Positions 1 through 7,538 of a stretch of 10,638 nt of DNA are shown here, piece by piece. Numbering within the stretch: the stretch's first letter is position 1; every line of letters starts with the position of its first letter. Both the position numbers and the translations under genes were made by a program. The notes under the pieces are model-generated. The model was not told the origin of the DNA. It did no database searches and saw only the letters and a program-made list of their open reading frames with translations. The stretch is from an uncultured Flavobacteriales bacterium (GTDB lineage Bacteria > Bacteroidota > Bacteroidia > Flavobacteriales > Schleiferiaceae). The stretch covers positions 1 to 10,638 of the forward strand of contig CAIJMB010000133.1 in NCBI GenBank assembly GCA_903821715.1, read 5' to 3'.

Positions 1-1318
1 CTCTATTGCACTCGACGAATCAGTGCTGACCATTGCCACCGACAAGGTGGACAGCGACATTCCGTCGCCCGTTGCCGGAGTTTTGGTGAAGAAGTTGTTC
101 AACGAGAACGACGTCATTCAAGTGGGCCAGGTTATCGCCCACATCGACACTGGTGAGGGCAAAGCCGCAGCTCCCGCAGCCAGCAACCCGCAACCAGCAG
201 CCAGTAGCCAACAGCCAGCAGCCAGCAGCGAGCAACCAGCAGCCAGCAGCGAGCAACCAGCAGCCGCAAGCCAGCAGCCGCAAGCCAGCAGCCATCAACC
301 AGCAGCCAGCGTAGCTAAAGGCAGCGGAAACCGTTTCTATTCTCCCCTTGTACGCAGCATGGCCGCTCAAGAAGGCGTGTCGCAAGGTGACCTTGACACC
401 ATCGAAGGTTCGGGTCAAGACGGCCGCGTCACCAAACAGGACCTACTCGCCTACCTTGCGCAGCGCGCTTCAGGCGTGAACCTCAGTGCGCCCAAAGCGG
501 CTGCAGAGGCTCCCGCAGCCTCGCCTGCATCGGCACCCGCCCTTCCGTCAAGTGCCGCCGCCGCACCAGCAGGTCACGGATTTAAGGCCCCAGCGCCCAC
601 GGTATTCCCTGGCGATGAAATCCGCGAAATGGACCGCATGCGCAAGCTCATCGCCGACCACATGGTAATGAGCAAGCACGTTGCTCCGCACGTCACCTCG
701 TTTGTCGAGGCCGATGTAACCGCAATTGTGCGCTGGCGTGAAAAAGTGAAGTCGAGCTACGAAAAGCGCGAAGGCGAAAAACTCACCTTCACCCCCATCT
801 TCATGGAGGCCGTGGTGAAGGCCATCAAGGACTTCCCCAACATTAACGTCAGTGTCGACGGCAACAACATCGTATACCACAAACCGATTAACCTCGGAAT
901 GGCCACGGCGTTGCCCAGTGGCAACCTCATCGTCCCCGTCATTAAAAACGCGGACCGTTTGAGTCTGAGCGGCATGACCAAAGAGGTGAACGAACTGGCC
1001 AACCGCGCGCGCACGAATGCCCTCAAGCCCGACGATATTCAAGGTGGAACCTACACGGTTACCAACGTTGGAGGCTTTGGCAACATCCTCGGAACGCCGA
1101 TCATCAATCAGCCCCAGGTAGCCATTCTGGCACTCGGCGCCATCCGCAAGATGCCGGCCGTAGTAGAGACTGCAGAGGGTGATGTAATCGCCATTCGCCA
1201 CAAAATGTTCCTCTCGCACTCATACGACCACCGCGTAGTAGATGGCGCGTTAGGCGGAATGTTTGTTCGCCGCGTCGCCGACTACCTCGAGCAGTGGGAT
1301 CCGAACCGCGAAATCTGA
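1..1318 (+). CDS. 2-oxo acid dehydrogenase E2 subunit (dihydrolipoamide acyltransferase), 5' end missing
   Basis: This is the core acyltransferase of a pyruvate- or branched-chain-type 2-oxo acid dehydrogenase complex. It moves an acyl group from its lipoyl arm to CoA in the cytoplasm. The reading frame is open from base 2, giving 438 visible residues. The lipoyl domain appears first, with the lipoylated lysine in the ATDKVDS motif at nt 44-46. An Ala/Gln/Pro/Ser linker follows (about 170-312), then the peripheral-subunit-binding domain (about 332-457, from RFYSPLVR to LLAYL) and a second Ala/Pro-rich linker (about 479-600). The catalytic domain (about 614-1315) contains SYDHRVVDG, with the catalytic His at nt 1229-1231 and Asp at 1241-1243. 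If there is only one lipoyl domain, about 28 residues are missing upstream, because that lysine usually lies near residue 43. The substrate (pyruvate, branched-chain 2-oxo acid or other) cannot be decided without the E1 genes, so no symbol is given. The stop overlaps the next start (TGATG). Confidence 0.95.
   Translation, partial: SIALDESVLTIATDKVDSDIPSPVAGVLVKKLFNENDVIQVGQVIAHIDTGEGKAAAPAASNPQPAASSQQPAASSEQPAASSEQPAAASQQPQASSHQPAASVAKGSGNRFYSPLVRSMAAQEGVSQGDLDTIEGSGQDGRVTKQDLLAYLAQRASGVNLSAPKAAAEAPAASPASAPALPSSAAAAPAGHGFKAPAPTVFPGDEIREMDRMRKLIADHMVMSKHVAPHVTSFVEADVTAIVRWREKVKSSYEKREGEKLTFTPIFMEAVVKAIKDFPNINVSVDGNNIVYHKPINLGMATALPSGNLIVPVIKNADRLSLSGMTKEVNELANRARTNALKPDDIQGGTYTVTNVGGFGNILGTPIINQPQVAILALGAIRKMPAVVETAEGDVIAIRHKMFLSHSYDHRVVDGALGGMFVRRVADYLEQWDPNREI
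173..310 (+). repeat. 21-bp coding minisatellite in the E2 linker (about 6.6 units)
   Basis: A 21-bp period runs in frame with the E2 gene and encodes a seven-residue unit of the form PAASSEQ. The units are PAASNPQ (173-193), PAASSQQ (194-214), PAASSEQ (215-235), PAASSEQ (236-256), PAAASQQ (257-277), PQASSHQ (278-298) and a partial PAAS (299-310). Units three and four are identical at the DNA level. The array forms the flexible hinge between the lipoyl and subunit-binding domains. Because 21 is a multiple of three, gain or loss of whole units would keep the frame and change only linker length. Confidence 0.9.
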
Positions 1319-2073
1319 TGAATTTAGCCCGTCCCCTCTGCGTCTTCGATATCGAGTCGACGGGCGTCAATGTAGTCCATGACCGCATTGTGGAACTCTG
1401 CGTGCTGCGCGTTCAACCTGACGGTTCCGAAACGGTAAAAACGTGGCGAGTTAACCCTAGTATTCCGATTCCTGAGGCTGCCACGGTCATCCACGGAATC
1501 AGCAATGAGGACATCGCCGATGCACCCGCCTTTCAGCAGATTCTACCCGAACTGCTCCCGTTACTTCAGGGCAGTGACCTTGCCGGGTACAACAGCAACA
1601 AGTTCGATATTCCGATGCTTGCCGAAGAACTCCTTCGCGCCGGAAGCGATTTTGACCTTAGCCAGTGCCGCAGTGTGGATGTGCAAAACATCTTTCACAA
1701 AAAAGAGCAGCGAACGCTGAGCGCGGCCTACGCTTTTTACTGCCAGGCAGACCTCAAGAATGCGCACACTGCTGAAGCCGACGTGCGCGCAACCTACGAA
1801 GTACTCAAAGCCCAACTCGAGCGCTACGACGACCTGCCCAAGGAAATACCAGCATTGAGTGACTTCAGCACCATGCACCGTGCCGCCGACTTTGCGGGAT
1901 TCATCACGTTTGATGCCGAAGGCCACGAGCAGTTCAGCTTTGGCAAGTACAAAGGCCAGCGCGTCAGCCATGTGCTTCTCAAGGACACAGGTTACTACTC
2001 TTGGTTGCAAAACGCCGATTTCCCGTTGTTTACCAAAAAAATTCTCACGGCCATTCGGCTCCGCCAGCGATGA
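1318..2073 (+). CDS. DEDDh-family 3'-5' exonuclease (DnaQ-like) with exodeoxyribonuclease X-like C-terminal domain
   Basis: This is a 251-residue predicted 3'-5' exonuclease of the DnaQ/RNase T superfamily, using two metal ions. The Exo motifs are visible: D11 and E13 in FDIEST, D97 in NKFDIPML, and H150 and D155 in AHTAEADVRAT, together giving the DEDDh set. H59 in VIHGIS is another typical family position. After the nuclease fold (about 5-170) comes a small C-terminal module (about 194-245, FGKYKGQRVSHVLL and YYSWL) resembling the exodeoxyribonuclease X-like C-terminal domain. The start at 1318 is chosen because its ATG overlaps the E2 stop (TGATG). An in-frame start at 1294 would only add residues inside the E2 gene. 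The gene ends in an ATGA overlap with the next one. Its role could be DNA repair, polymerase proofreading in trans or RNA trimming, and the sequence does not decide. No polymerase or GIY-YIG domain is attached, so it is not a complete DnaQ or UvrC-like protein. Confidence 0.9.
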   Translation: MNLARPLCVFDIESTGVNVVHDRIVELCVLRVQPDGSETVKTWRVNPSIPIPEAATVIHGISNEDIADAPAFQQILPELLPLLQGSDLAGYNSNKFDIPMLAEELLRAGSDFDLSQCRSVDVQNIFHKKEQRTLSAAYAFYCQADLKNAHTAEADVRATYEVLKAQLERYDDLPKEIPALSDFSTMHRAADFAGFITFDAEGHEQFSFGKYKGQRVSHVLLKDTGYYSWLQNADFPLFTKKILTAIRLRQR

Positions 2074-2675
2074 AAATTATTTGTGTCGGACGCAACTATC
2101 GGGCACATGCCGAAGAGCTCGGGAATGCCGTACCCGAAGTTCCAGTAATTTTCTGCAAGCCGGATTCCGCGCTACTGCCGCCGCGTAACCCGTTTGTGAT
2201 TCCGCCATGGACCCAGGACGTGCACCACGAAATCGAATGGGTCGTGCGAATCAGTAAGGTGGGCAAGTACATTGAACCCCGCTTTGCGCACCACTACATC
2301 GACGCCATGACGGTTGGCTTGGATTTTACAGCGCGTGACCTGCAGTCTGAACTCAAGTCAAAGGGACTCCCCTGGGAACGAGCCAAAGGATTTGACGGCA
2401 GCGCCGTCCTCGGAACCTGGTCGGACCTACCCGAAACAACTCAGCCCCACCATATTCGGCTCGAAAAAAATGGTACTACCGTACAAGAGGGAAGTACCGC
2501 TGACTTTTTGACTCCCATTGAAGACCTCATTGCCTTCGTAAGTCAGTACTTTACGCTGAAAAAAGGGGATGTACTCTTCACCGGAACCCCTGCGGGAGTC
2601 GGCCCCGTCGCCCCTGGCGATCGCCTCGAAGGCTTTTTAAATGGTGAATCGCGGCTTCGGGTGAATATCCGCTAG
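2070..2675 (+). CDS. Fumarylacetoacetate hydrolase (FAH) family protein, acylpyruvase-like
   Basis: This is a compact 201-residue member of the FAH superfamily, of the short type represented by YcgM and human FAHD1. Those enzymes cleave or isomerise acylpyruvates and related 1,3-dicarbonyl acids with a bound divalent metal. The expected metal ligands are present as E54 and E56 (HHEIEW) and D85 (VGLDFTARDLQ). A conserved Lys follows at 106 (AKGFDGSA), and the family signature GDVLFTGTPAGVG spans about 166-178. The N-terminus MKIICVGRNY is typical of the short family, so the ATG at 2070 is preferred. That ATG overlaps the exonuclease stop (ATGA), which implies translational coupling. Possible activities are acylpyruvate hydrolysis, oxaloacetate decarboxylation or a role in aromatic catabolism. 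No aromatic-degradation genes lie nearby, so a housekeeping metabolite-clearing role is more likely, though this is inferred. Confidence 0.9.
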   Translation: MKIICVGRNYRAHAEELGNAVPEVPVIFCKPDSALLPPRNPFVIPPWTQDVHHEIEWVVRISKVGKYIEPRFAHHYIDAMTVGLDFTARDLQSELKSKGLPWERAKGFDGSAVLGTWSDLPETTQPHHIRLEKNGTTVQEGSTADFLTPIEDLIAFVSQYFTLKKGDVLFTGTPAGVGPVAPGDRLEGFLNGESRLRVNIR

Positions 2676-2698
2676 ACCGAAGCGTCCGCGACTTCTCG

Positions 2699-2706
2699 TA
2701 TATTTG
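2699..2706 (+). promoter_or_regulatory. Candidate Bacteroidota -7 promoter box before the T9SS protein gene
   Basis: TATATTTG matches the Bacteroidota -7 consensus TAnnTTTG exactly. It lies in the 71-bp gap after the FAH-family gene, 40 bp before the ATG at 2747, so transcription would start near 2712-2714 with a leader of about 35 nt. No convincing TTTG -33 element is seen at the expected distance (around 2676-2679 reads ACCG), so the promoter may be weak or depend on an activator or an alternative sigma factor. Confidence 0.5.
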
Positions 2707-2746
2707 AGGTTCTAGGTTTATACCCAACCGAGAACGAACGCCTGCT

Positions 2747-5700
2747 ATGACGCACCTACTACGCCGCCTTGGGCTTGCAGCTATCGCCTTTACTGCGCTG
2801 AATATCAGCGCAAATGCGCAAGTCACTACCGTTTTCAATGAGGACTTCGACAGTCCCCCACTCAATGTGACGACCAGCCACACTCAACCGGGTGTCATCC
2901 AATTTTGGAACGACACCAACGCGTTGAGCGTGAGCGGTACGAAGAGTTACCACGCCAATGTCTTGCCCCAGGACACGATTTTCTTTCAGACACAGGCATT
3001 TTCGACGGTAGGTAACTCGTTTGTGCGTCTTTCATTTGATCACATTGGCAAAATCCACTTTGGCCAGCGGGGCTACATCCGTGTTTCGACCAATAACGGA
3101 GCCACGTGGACGACACTCAACGCGAGCCACTACCGTGGACCAAGTGCGAGCTTTAACACACTAGGCTACATCAATGAAGTGATGTATGCAAACTCAGCAG
3201 CTCCTAATTACTGGGGTGGCGCAACCACCATTGGTCAAGGCGTGGCTCCAACGAACAACTGGTGGGTTAACGAAGTCTTCGACATTTCAAGCATTGCGGG
3301 TAGCGGTCCAAGTGGAACCGGTACCGGATTCAGCCAAGTCCTCGTGAAGTTTGCACTTCAGTACCGGGTTCCGAGTGGCGGAGCATCCACAGCGGGCTGG
3401 TTTGTCGACAACCTCAAAGTCGAGGCGGCTCCGTGTGAACTTATTCCGCCTAAAATCAATTGGAACCTCAATCCTCGACGCGAACCTATTGGAGCACGCT
3501 ACCAAGCCACCGAACAAATTCGACTTCGCGCTTCAGACAAAGTACTCCCCAAATCCGGAATGGACTCGGTAGTTCTGCACTATCAAATGAATGGCGGCAC
3601 ATGGAACGTGGTGAATATGACCGCGGTCAATCCCGCCTCATGCCCAGACTCTTCGGAGTATTTCTACGACTTCACCAACTTGATCGTTGGCGACACCATT
3701 AATTGGTGGGTACAGGCATTTGACTGTGCGTGTGATGAGAATACCGCTCGATCACCATCTACTGCAGCGGCAGTATCGTTCAATACGTTCTGGCGCGATC
3801 CCTCTCCACCCGCGGTATGTGGTCCGGCGCTTCCCAACAGCTTCCCGTTTGTAGCAACGACTTTCCCGTACATTGAAAACTTTGAGGCCTTCTATTGGAT
3901 GGCGGGCACCGGAGCAGGTACCAGCGGAACCACACACCGTGGGGTTTTCCCTCTGGGCAACCCCCCGGCAGGACGCAACTACGAAGTTTCACCGAACCCA
4001 CTCTCATCCGGATTTGCATGGTCCGTGCGCACTGGTCAAACAGGTACGTTTGGCACAGGTCCCGACGGCGATCATACCACAGGTAGCGGTAAATACCTAT
4101 ACACTGAGGCCTCACAAGGCAGCCCAGGTAACACTACCCTTTTCATTACTCCGTGTATGAAATTGGACAACATATCCCATGCCGCCGTTCAATTCTACTA
4201 CCACAAGTTTGGAGCCCATATGGGTAACCTACGGGTAGATATTGACACGGGTTTAGGCTTTTTGAATAACCTCGGTGTTATCGGCGTCAACATGATTACC
4301 GGTGCAACCCATAGAGGAATAAGCGACCCTTGGGATAAAGCATTCATCAATCTAGACCCATACCTCGGCAAGTATGTTCGAGTTCGGTTTGTGGGCACCA
4401 AAAACAATTCCGCAGCCAATGACCGAGGTGATATGGCCATTGATGATATCAAAATATTCCAGCCGTTCAGTCGCGACATCAACCTTTTGGAATCGTTCAA
4501 ACCACAAAACGGATTTTGTACCTACAGCAATTTAGAGGACGTTAAAATCCGATTCCGAACTGAAGGTTGGCAAGCATTGACTGAAGTGCCACTGGCGTTC
4601 TCGGTGAAAAATCTGACTACAGGTGTAACTACCATTCTGCGCGACACCGCGATTGGCTCGTTTGATATGGCCGATACGATGACCTACACTTTTAGTCCCA
4701 AGGCAAACCTCAGTGCCTTTGCTGATTTCGAAGTGTACATCTGGTCTGAACTTAGTGGTGACGGACAAAGCAGCAACGACAGCATTGGTCCCATTGCTAT
4801 TGAGCACATCCAACCCATTAGTACGTTCCCCTACTTTTTGAACTTCGACGGACCAGGTTGGACTCCGGGCAATGGAACTACGGCCAACCCTGGCACCTTC
4901 GCCCCGTCAGGTTGGTTTGCGCAGCCAGCATCAAACAGTGGAGATTACGCCTTCATGGTAGGTAAAGATTTGACGCCCACAGGCGCCACAGGCCCACGTT
5001 GGTCAAAAGGCCGCAAAGGCAACTACCTCTACACAGAGGGCAACTTTGGATCGAACAGCCCATTTGCGCTCTTTCAGCAAGAAGGATGCGTTGACTTGAG
5101 TGGTATGACATCGCCAGTGATGTCTTTTTGGTACTACATGTACGGTGCAGACATCGCCTCTCTTGGCGTACAGGTTGTACCCTCAGGCAGCAATACGTGG
5201 ACTACCCTGCCCCCGTCAATCATCACCGGGGCTCAGCAAACCTCTGAAACAGGTGATTGGGCCTTTAAGTTGATTGACCTTTCAGCCTATGCGGGTCAAA
5301 CGATCAAAATGCGCTTGGTTGCCGGAAAGTCAGGTGCAGGACAAGCGGCAGACATAGCCCTTGATGACCTCTTAATTTACGAGCACCCGAACAACGACGT
5401 GGGGGTTACCGCAATTACCTCTCCGCCAAATACGGTATTTTTGGCTACCCCTCAGAACCTAGTCCTCAAGGTGCGCAACTACGGAAAGCAGGCCAAATCC
5501 AATGTACCTGTGACCGTGATCGTGAAGGATCTCTGTACAGCGACCAACACGAATACCTATACCTACACGGTTCCTAGCATTGCAGCTGGGGCCGAAGCCA
5601 CACTCACGGTCACTACTCCCGTGACGTACTGGGAAGGCGATATCGAAATCAAAGCGTACACCACCCTTGCCGGCGATGCTTTTTCACGCAACGATACCGC

Positions 5701-7528
5701 GTCACGCATCACTACGGGCAATACCTCAGTGAGCATTCCATTCGGCCCCGTGACGTTTGACAACTGCGTGGGCAACGAGCATGCCTTCTTTGTTCAGGGC
5801 GGAACCGGAACCCTACAAATGTGGGAGATGGGCCAACCTGGAAAAGGCTTCACTGCTGCTTCAGGTAGCAATGTGTGGATGACCGGCCTCAACCAGAATT
5901 ACCAAGGCGTAGGTGATGAATACCTCCGCATGCCACCATTGACCAACTTCGACACCATTATGGGTGCAGAAATTCGATTCAAGCACCGTTTCGCCTTTGG
6001 TGGAACCGACGGAGCCAACATTGAATTCCTAAACAACGGAACATGGAATGTGCTGGGTAATGCGACCGCAACCATTGGCCAAAACTGGTATGGTTCGAGC
6101 TACGGCTCATCCGGTGTCGCGACATTGAACAATCAACCAGGTTGGACGGGTAGCACCAGTGGCAACTGGATCACCTCTACCCTTCCGCTCGCCATGTGGA
6201 ACTTCAATAGCAACCCGTTGAACCTGCGCTTCCGCATGGGTACCGCGGTTGGCTCATCAGGAGCCGGCTGGGCAATTGACAACGTTGAGATTTATGTTCC
6301 GCCCCAAAATTCAATGGCGCCAATCGACATCGACACCAAAGAATACTTGATCGTCCCCGAAGACACGTCTACTCTTAAGGTCTACCTCGAAAACACCGGT
6401 GCAAAACCTGTTGATACACTTCAGGTTCGCTACCGCGTGAACAACGGGGCATGGACAGCCTACGAGACCGTAGTCTACAACCCGCCGATGCCTCGTGGAG
6501 GACGTCGTTGGTTCGAATTCAACCAAGGATGGTTGAATAACGGGGCTGGATCGTACAGCATTTGCGTGGAGACGCACCGTCCAAACAACAAGCAAGACAA
6601 CCAGACTGCCGACGACCAATTCTGCAAAACGTTTATCGTATCTGATAAAATCGTCATCAATTCGACGGGTTACTGCAACGACTTTGAGGACCCGAATAAG
6701 GCGGCATGGCTACCCTTGCACTCCACAATCAAGACTGCCGCGCACGACTGGGAATTCGGAACTCCGGGCCAGACAATCATCAGCAGTGCGGCAAGCGGAT
6801 CCAAAGCGTGGATGACCAAGCTCACCAGCAACTACAGCCCAATGGGTCGCAGCTCGCTGCACACGCCATTCTTTGTTCTGGACAGCAACGTGACGTACAC
6901 CATGAAGTTTGACCACAATATGTTCTCTGAGCAGTACCACGACGGCGGAAGCATCGACTGGTCGTACAACGGGGGCATCAACTGGTACACCCTCGGAAAC
7001 GTCTTCCCTTCGGGCAAGTGGTACAATACGGTGCACGTGACCTCACTCGACAACATTCGTCCGGGATGGTCGGGTACCACCAACGGATGGACGAACTCGA
7101 GCATCAACTTCAGCGCTGAAAATTCTGGAACGCTGATTTTCCGATTCAGATTTGGTACCGACTTCACCCTCGTCAACGAAGGTTGGGCGGTCGATAACTT
7201 CTGTCTAGAGCAGGCTCCGCTCGGATCAACGATTGATATCATCGGAATCGGCACCCCAGAGGTAACGCTCGCCGATGCGTTCTTGAGCGGAATTAGTCCC
7301 AACCCATCCCAAGGTGGACCAGTAGGAATGGACTTCCAGTCGAACGAAGGCGGGAGCATTCGATTGACGGTGTTCAATATGCTAGGCCAGCCGGTGCTCA
7401 CGCAAGACTTTGACCACCAAGGTGGACTCGTACGTCTCGAGTGGGAAACCGCACAGCTTGCCGCAGGGATGTACAATGCCGTAGTCGAATGGCAAGGCCA
7501 GAGCTACACGCGCCGCTTTGTCCGATAG
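2747..7528 (+). CDS. Giant secreted multi-domain protein with MAM/jelly-roll and Ig-like repeats and T9SS sorting domain
   Basis: This is a 1593-residue predicted exported protein of unknown specific function. A Sec signal peptide occupies residues 1-24 (MTHLLRRLGL start, hydrophobic core, ANA|Q cleavage). Five jelly-roll-like domains follow: about 25-227 (ending GWFVDN), 373-573 (MAM-like, ending AIDDIKIF), 694-881 (MAM-like, ending ALDDLLIY), 999-1187 (ending GWAIDN) and 1308-1491 (ending GWAVDN). Ig/FN3- or CARDB-like spacers lie between them (about 228-372, 574-693, 882-990, 1188-1303). The type A T9SS C-terminal domain covers about 1508-1593, with SPNP at 1517-1520, FNMLGQPV and LAAGMYNAVV, and ends in RRFVR. 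I see no protease, glycosidase or other catalytic motif. The fourteen cysteines I count fit an exported, possibly disulfide-bonded protein. The likely role is adhesion or glycan binding on the surface or in the medium after Sec and T9SS export, which is inferred from the domains. A promoter lies upstream and a strong terminator downstream, so it is probably a single-gene transcript. Confidence 0.9.
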   Translation: MTHLLRRLGLAAIAFTALNISANAQVTTVFNEDFDSPPLNVTTSHTQPGVIQFWNDTNALSVSGTKSYHANVLPQDTIFFQTQAFSTVGNSFVRLSFDHIGKIHFGQRGYIRVSTNNGATWTTLNASHYRGPSASFNTLGYINEVMYANSAAPNYWGGATTIGQGVAPTNNWWVNEVFDISSIAGSGPSGTGTGFSQVLVKFALQYRVPSGGASTAGWFVDNLKVEAAPCELIPPKINWNLNPRREPIGARYQATEQIRLRASDKVLPKSGMDSVVLHYQMNGGTWNVVNMTAVNPASCPDSSEYFYDFTNLIVGDTINWWVQAFDCACDENTARSPSTAAAVSFNTFWRDPSPPAVCGPALPNSFPFVATTFPYIENFEAFYWMAGTGAGTSGTTHRGVFPLGNPPAGRNYEVSPNPLSSGFAWSVRTGQTGTFGTGPDGDHTTGSGKYLYTEASQGSPGNTTLFITPCMKLDNISHAAVQFYYHKFGAHMGNLRVDIDTGLGFLNNLGVIGVNMITGATHRGISDPWDKAFINLDPYLGKYVRVRFVGTKNNSAANDRGDMAIDDIKIFQPFSRDINLLESFKPQNGFCTYSNLEDVKIRFRTEGWQALTEVPLAFSVKNLTTGVTTILRDTAIGSFDMADTMTYTFSPKANLSAFADFEVYIWSELSGDGQSSNDSIGPIAIEHIQPISTFPYFLNFDGPGWTPGNGTTANPGTFAPSGWFAQPASNSGDYAFMVGKDLTPTGATGPRWSKGRKGNYLYTEGNFGSNSPFALFQQEGCVDLSGMTSPVMSFWYYMYGADIASLGVQVVPSGSNTWTTLPPSIITGAQQTSETGDWAFKLIDLSAYAGQTIKMRLVAGKSGAGQAADIALDDLLIYEHPNNDVGVTAITSPPNTVFLATPQNLVLKVRNYGKQAKSNVPVTVIVKDLCTATNTNTYTYTVPSIAAGAEATLTVTTPVTYWEGDIEIKAYTTLAGDAFSRNDTASRITTGNTSVSIPFGPVTFDNCVGNEHAFFVQGGTGTLQMWEMGQPGKGFTAASGSNVWMTGLNQNYQGVGDEYLRMPPLTNFDTIMGAEIRFKHRFAFGGTDGANIEFLNNGTWNVLGNATATIGQNWYGSSYGSSGVATLNNQPGWTGSTSGNWITSTLPLAMWNFNSNPLNLRFRMGTAVGSSGAGWAIDNVEIYVPPQNSMAPIDIDTKEYLIVPEDTSTLKVYLENTGAKPVDTLQVRYRVNNGAWTAYETVVYNPPMPRGGRRWFEFNQGWLNNGAGSYSICVETHRPNNKQDNQTADDQFCKTFIVSDKIVINSTGYCNDFEDPNKAAWLPLHSTIKTAAHDWEFGTPGQTIISSAASGSKAWMTKLTSNYSPMGRSSLHTPFFVLDSNVTYTMKFDHNMFSEQYHDGGSIDWSYNGGINWYTLGNVFPSGKWYNTVHVTSLDNIRPGWSGTTNGWTNSSINFSAENSGTLIFRFRFGTDFTLVNEGWAVDNFCLEQAPLGSTIDIIGIGTPEVTLADAFLSGISPNPSQGGPVGMDFQSNEGGSIRLTVFNMLGQPVLTQDFDHQGGLVRLEWETAQLAAGMYNAVVEWQGQSYTRRFVR
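3863..5389 (+). repeat. Paired MAM-like domains (protein-level repeat) within the secreted protein
   Basis: Two domains open with FPYIENF and FPYFLNF, and each carries a GKYLYTE or GNYLYTE strand, an F/W-rich YYHKFGA or YYMYGAD strand, and a closing AIDD or ALDD strand (residues about 373-573 and 694-881). This is the pattern of bacterial MAM domains, which are jelly-roll, mostly adhesive modules. The copies are clearly diverged and separated by a CARDB-like spacer, so the duplication is old. Confidence 0.7.
5741..7225 (+). repeat. Second pair of homologous jelly-roll domains within the secreted protein
   Basis: Residues about 999-1187 and 1308-1491 share a run of matching landmarks in the same order: WEMGQPG/WEFGTPG, SGSNVWMT/SGSKAWMT, NY, an F-x-H strand (KHRFAF/FDHNMF), a W-x-x-LGN turn, PGWTGST/PGWSGTT, LRFRMGT/FRFRFGT and GWAIDN/GWAVDN. 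They therefore arose by internal duplication of a domain type different from the MAM-like pair upstream. An Ig/CARDB-like spacer of roughly 115 residues separates them. Confidence 0.75.
7268..7525 (+). other. Type IX secretion C-terminal sorting domain of the giant protein
   Basis: The last 86 residues (about 1508-1593) form a beta-rich module with the ordered landmarks of type A T9SS sorting domains: ISPNPSQGG, RLTVFNMLGQPV, LAAGMYNAVVEW and a basic end (RRFVR). In known systems this domain directs passage through the outer-membrane translocon and is then removed, often with attachment to A-LPS. Its presence implies PorU/PorV-type T9SS genes elsewhere in this genome. Confidence 0.9.
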
Positions 7529-7538
7529 ACCGTAGCGC

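Noticed and set aside
173..310. Possible CRISPR-like or non-coding satellite array
   Set aside because: The repeats are contiguous with no unique spacers, and the 21-bp period keeps the E2 frame intact, so it is a coding linker repeat.
20..418. 132-codon minus-strand open frame with repeated GCWLLAA units
   Set aside because: It is the antisense reading of the E2 linker minisatellite. The low-complexity Trp/Cys/Leu pattern follows from the repeat, and the plus strand is unmistakably E2.
548..1219. 223-codon minus-strand open frame opposite the E2 catalytic domain
   Set aside because: It lies antisense to a strongly conserved coding region, resembles no family I recognise, and is explained by codon bias leaving the opposite frame open.
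2679..2695. Small GAAG/CTTC hairpin just after the FAH-family gene
   Set aside because: The stem has only about four pairs, the loop is nine bases and no T-tract follows, so it does not qualify as an intrinsic terminator.
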